Shown: one piece after another, positions 5,601 to 9,832 of the stretch | Position numbering within the stretch: position 1 is the first letter of the stretch | How the letters are laid out: every line of letters starts with the position of its first letter | From: SLAN01 sp046545955 | Lineage (GTDB): Bacteria > Spirochaetota > Spirochaetia > DSM-27196 > SKKC01 | Direction: 5' to 3' | NCBI GenBank assembly: GCA_046545955.1 | Contig: JBKGYS010000099.1 | Coordinates: 1 to 9,832 of the forward strand | DNA: 9,832 nucleotides | Translations under genes and position numbers: made by a program | The notes under the pieces: generated by a model | What the model was told of the DNA's origin: nothing | The model's input: only the letters and a program-made list of their open reading frames with translations | Databases searched by the model: none

Positions 5601-6776
5601 TCAGGCGAAAAAGCGCCGGTAATGCGGAAGCGGGGTGTCGGCCGTGCGGCACGGCGTGTCGTCTCCGAGCAACGAACAGAACAGATCAACAGTGTTCTCG
5701 GCCATCGCCCGGAGCGTTGTCGCTTTGCCACCGGTCACGCTGATAATTCCCCGCACGCCATCGGTGTCCGCGTGGTTACGCGCCTCGAACTCGCGGCTGA
5801 GTTCGCGGCCGTCGGCCTCGTTGCTGGCTCTGCCGGCGAGCGGTCGAACAGCCGCCCACGCTTTCTGGTAGGGTATTTCGGCAAACTTCGGCACCATCTC
5901 CGCTCCGGCTTTTGTGAGCAGGTCAACATCGGCATCGGGTACGACACAGTCATCCGGGCCTGAGCCATGCCACTGCGTGGCGCCGATAATGCTTAAATGT
6001 CGCTGCGGTACCAGAATATCTCCGTCGGTATTCGGCCGCAGTCGCTCGATAATCATATTTACCAGGCGGCCCTTGTGAGCGAGCATTGTCCCTGGTGCCG
6101 GGGTTATGGGTAGATCGATATCTGCCATTTCCGCGATAACGCCTGCCCACGCACCCGCGGCGTTAATGACAAAATCGCACCCGTGTACCGCTTCCTCGCG
6201 GGTGCGAAGGTCGCGCGCTTTGATGCCGGTAACCTGGCTGCCGTTCATCACGATATCGGTAACCATGTGAAAATTGCGTATGTCCGCCCCGAGCGCTTTT
6301 GCACCGGCGAAGAAATACAGAGGAAGTCGATAGGCGTCGAGCGTACCGTCGGGAACCTGAACCCCACCGATGCACGCTTCGCTGACGTTGGGCTCCATTC
6401 GGCGAATGGTTTCACCGTCGAGAAAGCGATTCTCTATTCCCGCTTCCGAACACGCCTGCATGAACGCATCGCTATACGATAGCTCATCTTCGGAGAGCGC
6501 GATAAAAACACCGTTGTTTGGTTCTATTGATTCAGGTGCAATGCGTTTGAGTATGCGAACTTCCTGAATACACTCAGCGGCCACCGCACGGTCTTTGACC
6601 GCGTACCGAGCTCCGGAATGGAGAAGACCGTGGTGTCGCCCCGTTGAACCACAGGTCAGCTCGCCCTTCTCGAAAAGAGTTACGCGATACCCGCGCTGAA
6701 CGAGGTCGTATGCTATTGCCGCGCCGGTGCCCCCACCGCCTATTACGACAACATGCTCTTTCTTTGCGTCGCTCAT
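5601..6776 (-). CDS. glpA: FAD-dependent glycerol-3-phosphate dehydrogenase, GlpA-like, short form
   Basis: It oxidises sn-glycerol-3-phosphate to dihydroxyacetone phosphate, passing electrons through FAD. The N-terminal dinucleotide motif VVVIGGGGTGAAIAYDL (residues 9-25) ends in LFEKG. The family blocks STGRHHGLLHSGARYAV (44-60) and C-terminal SVTGGKATTLRAMAENTVD match GlpA closely. At 391 residues it stops right after the PCRTADTPLP segment, where E. coli GlpA (about 540 residues) continues into a BFD-like [2Fe-2S] domain, so that domain is missing. The iron-sulfur protein 12 bp downstream could supply the electron path instead. The ATG at 6776 has AGGAG a few bases upstream. A TATAGT (6849-6844) within the 90-bp gap after nudC is a possible -10 box. 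Other DAO-family substrates cannot be fully excluded, but GlpA is the best match. Confidence 0.88.
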   Translation of the reverse strand: MSDAKKEHVVVIGGGGTGAAIAYDLVQRGYRVTLFEKGELTCGSTGRHHGLLHSGARYAVKDRAVAAECIQEVRILKRIAPESIEPNNGVFIALSEDELSYSDAFMQACSEAGIENRFLDGETIRRMEPNVSEACIGGVQVPDGTLDAYRLPLYFFAGAKALGADIRNFHMVTDIVMNGSQVTGIKARDLRTREEAVHGCDFVINAAGAWAGVIAEMADIDLPITPAPGTMLAHKGRLVNMIIERLRPNTDGDILVPQRHLSIIGATQWHGSGPDDCVVPDADVDLLTKAGAEMVPKFAEIPYQKAWAAVRPLAGRASNEADGRELSREFEARNHADTDGVRGIISVTGGKATTLRAMAENTVDLFCSLLGDDTPCRTADTPLPHYRRFFA

Positions 6777-6866
6777 AGTGCTCCTGTAACCGCGCTCGTG
6801 CAGCCTTCAGCACCATGTCGCCGACACTATTCACCCGCCCAAGACTATAACACGCTGAGCAACGGT

Positions 6867-7655
6867 TCAGCTACCGAAATTCGCGGTAAACCAGTCAATC
6901 AGTTTACGCGCGACGCTCGGCGCGGGTGGAACGTTGGGAAGGGCGTCGGGCGAGCACCAGTACGCGTGGTCGATTTCCTCGTTGTCTACCTGGATTTCGC
7001 CGGAAACCCACTCTGCGGTGAACGCAACCATAAGACTGTCGGGAAACGGCCACGGCTGGCTCGTAAAGTAGCGGACATTGCCGCAGATTATGGATGTTTC
7101 TTCGGCTACTTCGCGGATGACGCACTCTTCGAGACTTTCGCCCGGTTCCACGAATCCGGCCAGAACGCTGTAGAAGGGGTGCTTGCGCTGCGCATTGTGG
7201 GCAAGTAGCAGCCTGCCCTCGCGTACAACCGCTACAATGACGGCGGGGGATATTCTTGGATAGATGGTCTGACCGCAGGACGGACAGCAGCGAGCCACCT
7301 CCCTTCCGCAAAGCTCGGTACCCGCGCCGCATACACCGCAGAAGCGGTGCGTCCGATCCCAGTGCGCGAGTTGATACGCGCGTCCGACCAGCCAGAATTC
7401 ATCTTCGGGCAGATTACCGAAGAGACTGCGAAGCGAACGCGCTTCCAGGCTGTCGGGCAGCGTGGCGTCGGGGAGCATCCACGTAGTATGGAGCGACTTC
7501 GCATCCGAATCGTCGGGTGCGGCGCGGATGAGCGATGCTTCAGGGGCGGCGAGTCGGGCGGCAACGTCGGGAGAGAGAAGCGGGTTTCCGGTGGAATCAC
7601 AAACAATCTGGCTGCCGCGCACAAGCAGGACGCAACGAGGCCTATCCGAACTCAT
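6867..7655 (-). CDS. nudC: NADH pyrophosphatase NudC (Nudix hydrolase)
   Basis: It hydrolyses NAD(H) to NMN(H) and AMP, and in E. coli also removes NAD caps from RNA. From the ATG at 7655 (262 residues, the usual length), a zinc ribbon uses Cys106, Cys109, Cys124 and Cys127 (FCGVCG...CCPSCG). The Nudix box runs from Gly167 to Ile189: GFVEPGESLEE, then REVAEETSI, with all catalytic Glu residues present and Ser where Gly is usual. SQPWPFPDS (199-207) is the NudC-specific NADH motif. Start choice: an ATG at 7694 is in frame, but it lies inside the terminator of the upstream gene, while GGGAG sits 6 bases before the ATG at 7655. The gene is 90 bp upstream of glpA on the same strand. With a terminator directly before it, nudC needs its own promoter or depends on read-through from wrbA. 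Confidence 0.93.
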   Translation of the reverse strand: MSSDRPRCVLLVRGSQIVCDSTGNPLLSPDVAARLAAPEASLIRAAPDDSDAKSLHTTWMLPDATLPDSLEARSLRSLFGNLPEDEFWLVGRAYQLAHWDRTHRFCGVCGAGTELCGREVARCCPSCGQTIYPRISPAVIVAVVREGRLLLAHNAQRKHPFYSVLAGFVEPGESLEECVIREVAEETSIICGNVRYFTSQPWPFPDSLMVAFTAEWVSGEIQVDNEEIDHAYWCSPDALPNVPPAPSVARKLIDWFTANFGS

Positions 7656-7671
7656 AAGCAGCTCCCGGCAT

Positions 7672-7707
7672 AAAAAAAGCTGCCGACCACGCACGCGGTC
7701 GACAGCT
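7672..7707 (-). terminator. Rho-independent terminator of wrbA
   Basis: On the minus strand AGCTGTCGACC (7707-7697) pairs with GGTCGGCAGCT (7688-7678) with one G-T wobble, an 8-base loop and a run of seven T immediately after (7678-7672). It lies about 40 bp past the wrbA stop and just before the nudC ribosome binding site. If a promoter lies between the wrbA stop and the hairpin, it could instead act as an attenuator for nudC, but no good promoter is visible there. Confidence 0.9.
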
Positions 7708-7748
7708 GGGGGGACTATGCATTGGCTGTACAGTATTGGAAATCGCCG

Positions 7749-8357
7749 TCAGCCGGCAAGCTTTCTGGTAATCTCCGCTACGTGTTTTCCCTGGAACCGG
7801 GCACCGGCAAGTTCGTTTTCGCTCGGCATACGCTCGCCCTGACCTCCGGTGATGGTGCTCGCTCCGTAGGGGCTGCAGCCGGTCGTCTCGTCGAGCGTCA
7901 TTTGGCCGGCAAAAGCATACGGCAAGCCGACTATAACCATACCCTGGTGAAGCAGGGTCGTCATCGTCGCCTGAATAGTAGTCTCTTGACCGCCGTGCTG
8001 TGTTGCGGTGGAAACGAAAACGCTTCCGACTTTACCGATAAGCTGGCCGTTCGCCCACTGGCCGCCGGTAGAATCCCAGAAGGCACGCATTTGCCCGCAC
8101 ATGTTTCCGAATCGCGTCGGTGTTCCAACGATAATTGCGTCGTACTCAGGAAGCTTTTCCGGTTCGGCGACAGGCAGGTGAGCAATCGACTCCGCGAAAT
8201 CCTTCCCGCCGAGTTGCTCGACCATCTCGGCCGGAAGCGTCTCGGGGACTCGTAGCAGGTCAACTTCAGCGCCTGCTTCCTTTGCACCGTCGGCCACTGC
8301 CTGAGCCATTTTGTACAAATGACCGTACATCGAATAAAAGACTATCGCTATCTTCAT
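7749..8357 (-). CDS. wrbA: NAD(P)H:quinone oxidoreductase WrbA (flavodoxin-like)
   Basis: An FMN-binding, tetrameric cytoplasmic enzyme that reduces quinones by two electrons, avoiding semiquinone radicals. The 202 residues fit the usual length of about 200. MKIAIVFYSMYGHLYKMA is the N-terminal FMN phosphate loop. IIVGTPTRFGNMCGQMRAFWD and STATQHGGQETT are the family's FMN-ring and signature segments, and SPYGASTITGG near the C-terminus is also typical. Start choice: the reading frame continues far upstream, but GGAGGA lies 4 bases before the ATG at 8357 and the conserved fold begins at that methionine. The upstream extension would run into the divergent HD-GYP gene. A TATAAC (8384-8379) with a poor -35 is a possible promoter. 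The gene ends in a strong terminator, so it looks monocistronic. Confidence 0.93.
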   Translation of the reverse strand: MKIAIVFYSMYGHLYKMAQAVADGAKEAGAEVDLLRVPETLPAEMVEQLGGKDFAESIAHLPVAEPEKLPEYDAIIVGTPTRFGNMCGQMRAFWDSTGGQWANGQLIGKVGSVFVSTATQHGGQETTIQATMTTLLHQGMVIVGLPYAFAGQMTLDETTGCSPYGASTITGGQGERMPSENELAGARFQGKHVAEITRKLAG

Positions 8358-8423
8358 GCAATCCTCCATAGCGTTTGTGTTATATTCGGCAAAATACAAA
8401 TACGAGACCGCATCGACAAGCAT

Positions 8424-8452
8424 TTGACGCGTATTGGGTGCATGGCTAAACT
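8424..8452 (+). promoter_or_regulatory. Sigma-70-type promoter of the GAF/HD-GYP gene
   Basis: TTGACG (8424-8429) and TAAACT (8447-8452) are separated by exactly 17 bp. Transcription would start near 8459, only a few bases before the ATG at 8463, so the mRNA would be leaderless or nearly so. This agrees with the lack of a clear ribosome binding site. Confidence 0.5.
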
Positions 8453-8462
8453 TTGAGTGGTA

Positions 8463-9692
8463 ATGAGCGGCAGCGAGCAGAAGCTTCGGGACATCATCAG
8501 CCTTGACTCCGAGCTCAATAAAATACAGGACTTGGACATTCTTCTCGAAAGGATCCTCCTCGAGGCCCGGCGAGTGGTCGAGGCCGACGCAGGATCTATA
8601 TACGTTCGCCGTGGCGACGAGCTCGAAATAACCTACGCGCAGAACGACACCAAACAAGCAGAACTGCCGGAAGGACAAAAGCTCATTTACAACGTATTCA
8701 CCGTGCCGATAGCCACGAACACCATTTCAGGCTACTGCGCTGCTACCGGAGAACTCGTGAATATCGCCGACGCGTACAATCTTCCCGAGGATTCTCCCTA
8801 CGGCTACGATCCCAAGTACGACCGAATGAGCGGATACAAGAGCACCTCCATGCTCGCCATACCGCTTCGCACCAACAGCGGCGAAATACTCGGCGTAATT
8901 CAGCTCATCAATAAAATGGCTGCCGACGGCTCGGTTACAACCTTTAACGAAGATGATGAGCTTGTCACCATGCACTTCGCCAATAACGCGACCGTGGCGC
9001 TCCAGCGGGCGCAGATGACACGTGCCATCCTGCTGCGCATGATCCGAATGGCCGAGCTTCGTGATCCTAAGGAGACCGGTCCGCATGTTAACCGTGTCGC
9101 CGGCTATTCGACGGAGATCTACGAGCGCTGGGCGAAGAAACGCGGCATGCCCGATCGTGAGATCCAGCGAACGCGCGACAACCTCCGCATGGCCGCGATG
9201 CTGCACGACGTGGGAAAGGTCGGTATCTCCGACACGATCCTGAAAAAACCGGACCGCTTTACCGACGAAGAATTCGAAATCATGAAGACGCACACTACAA
9301 CCGGAGCAAAACTGTTTCTCGATAAGCAGTCGGAGTTCGACGATATCGCCGGTGAAGTTGCGCTGACGCACCACGAGAACTGGAACGGAACCGGATATCC
9401 GGGCTACGTCGACGTAGCCACGGGGACGCCGGAAAAGGCCGATGAAAACGGAGCGGCACTCGGACGCAAAGGAGAAGAGATTCCGCTGTTCGGTCGCATC
9501 GTTTCAATCGCCGACGTATACGACGCACTCTCGAGCAAACGAGTCTACAAATCCGCTTGGAGCGAGGAGGACGTCATTGCCGAGATGAAGAAAATGTCGG
9601 GTAGCAAGTTCGACCCCGAGCTCGTAGACATTTTCATCGAAATCCTGCCTACCATCCGTCAGATCGCGGACAAGTACAAAGACCCTGCATAG
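8463..9692 (+). CDS. GAF-sensor HD-GYP cyclic-di-GMP phosphodiesterase
   Basis: A cytoplasmic signalling enzyme predicted to degrade cyclic di-GMP. Numbered from the ATG at 8463, a GAF domain spans about residues 15-185 (LDILLERILLEARRVVEADA..., SGYCAATGELVNIADAY, MLAIPLRTNSGEILGVIQL). It links directly to an HD-GYP domain at about 190-405. The metal ligands are present in HDVGKVGI (His248, Asp249) and HHENWNGTGYPGY (303-315), followed by IVSIADVYDALSS. A stretch of about 20 residues rich in Gly, Glu and Asp lies between GYPGY and GEEIPLFGRIV; I have the impression that similar insertions occur in spirochaete homologues. All catalytic residues look intact. A GTG at 8457 is an alternative start; neither start has a good ribosome binding site. 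There is no signal peptide or membrane segment. The ligand of the GAF domain is unknown. The gene is divergent from wrbA. Confidence 0.93.
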   Translation: MSGSEQKLRDIISLDSELNKIQDLDILLERILLEARRVVEADAGSIYVRRGDELEITYAQNDTKQAELPEGQKLIYNVFTVPIATNTISGYCAATGELVNIADAYNLPEDSPYGYDPKYDRMSGYKSTSMLAIPLRTNSGEILGVIQLINKMAADGSVTTFNEDDELVTMHFANNATVALQRAQMTRAILLRMIRMAELRDPKETGPHVNRVAGYSTEIYERWAKKRGMPDREIQRTRDNLRMAAMLHDVGKVGISDTILKKPDRFTDEEFEIMKTHTTTGAKLFLDKQSEFDDIAGEVALTHHENWNGTGYPGYVDVATGTPEKADENGAALGRKGEEIPLFGRIVSIADVYDALSSKRVYKSAWSEEDVIAEMKKMSGSKFDPELVDIFIEILPTIRQIADKYKDPA

Positions 9693-9754
9693 TCTCTAAC
9701 GTTACCCCGCATAATGCCGCTCAACGCGGGCGCAGCTTTGAGCCTGCATCCTTA

Positions 9755-9832
9755 CCCCGGGTGCCGGCGCTAGCCCCGAGCCCGCAGCCCTATCCCGGCG
9801 GCGGCGGAGGCGCTCCCCCGGGTGCCGGCGCT
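9755..9832. repeat. 17-bp exact direct repeat in GC-rich tail
   Basis: The sequence CCCCGGGTGCCGGCGCT occurs at 9755-9771 and again at 9816-9832, the last 17 bases of the window, with a 44-bp GC-rich spacer. The copies fall in different reading frames, so they do not obviously encode a protein repeat. The whole stretch from 9693 holds no convincing gene. A minus-strand frame ending near 9702 is open to the edge but is Arg-rich low-complexity sequence. A repeat at the edge may simply mark an assembly break. Confidence 0.6.

Noticed and set aside
7656..7694. Earlier nudC start at 7694
   Set aside because: These 13 codons lie in the hairpin and T-run of the wrbA terminator, and the ATG at 7655 has its own GGGAG site.
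8358..8678. Upstream extension of the wrbA reading frame to 8678
   Set aside because: The conserved flavodoxin fold starts at the ATG at 8357, which has a good ribosome binding site; the extension is antisense to the GAF domain.
9702..9832. Minus-strand coding end at the right edge
   Set aside because: The frame is open but Arg-rich and low-complexity with no motif; it is more likely chance in GC-rich repeat DNA.

Overview
This is a GC-rich bacterial window. It holds a small polyketide locus on the left, a redox/housekeeping block in the middle, and a c-di-GMP signalling gene on the right. The GAF+HD-GYP protein reads like those of spirochaetes, as does the glpA / SdhB-like pair, so I lean to a free-living Spirochaetota relative. 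That is an impression from protein style, not a demonstrated placement.

Left edge (1-~430): the minus strand encodes the start of a SWIM zinc-finger protein of the SNF2-helicase type. Its codon use (CGG and CCG rich) differs from the rest of the window, and it runs head-on into the N-terminus of a plus-strand flavin monooxygenase. That monooxygenase has no ATG, GTG or TTG of its own close to its FAD-binding motif. A recombination joint or an assembly chimera is likely here.

Polyketide locus (~432-4661): a class A FAD monooxygenase (+), a UbiE/COQ5-family C-methyltransferase (-, overlapping the monooxygenase tail by 46 bp), a type III polyketide synthase with an intact Cys-His-Asn triad (+), and a class I SAM methyltransferase (+, 27 bp downstream). 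Synthase, methyltransferase and flavin hydroxylase together match the logic of the Streptomyces srsABC pathway, which turns alkylresorcinols into methylated alkylquinones. The extra UbiE-type enzyme suggests a lipid-quinone-like product. Just upstream of the synthase lies a short plus-strand fragment with a good ribosome binding site. It resembles the N-terminus of the synthase itself and looks like the remnant of a second synthase gene.

Middle block (4881-8357, all minus): transcription runs wrbA (flavodoxin-like quinone reductase), a clear rho-independent terminator, nudC (NADH pyrophosphatase), glpA (FAD glycerol-3-phosphate dehydrogenase without its usual C-terminal iron-sulfur domain), then an SdhB/FrdB-type iron-sulfur subunit 12 bp after glpA. 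GlpA plus the SdhB-like protein probably form one electron-transfer enzyme.

Right side (8424-9832): a consensus-like promoter drives a GAF+HD-GYP c-di-GMP phosphodiesterase divergently from wrbA. The last 140 bp hold no convincing gene but contain an exact 17-bp direct repeat whose second copy is the very end of the window. No tRNA, rRNA, CRISPR array or insertion sequence was seen.
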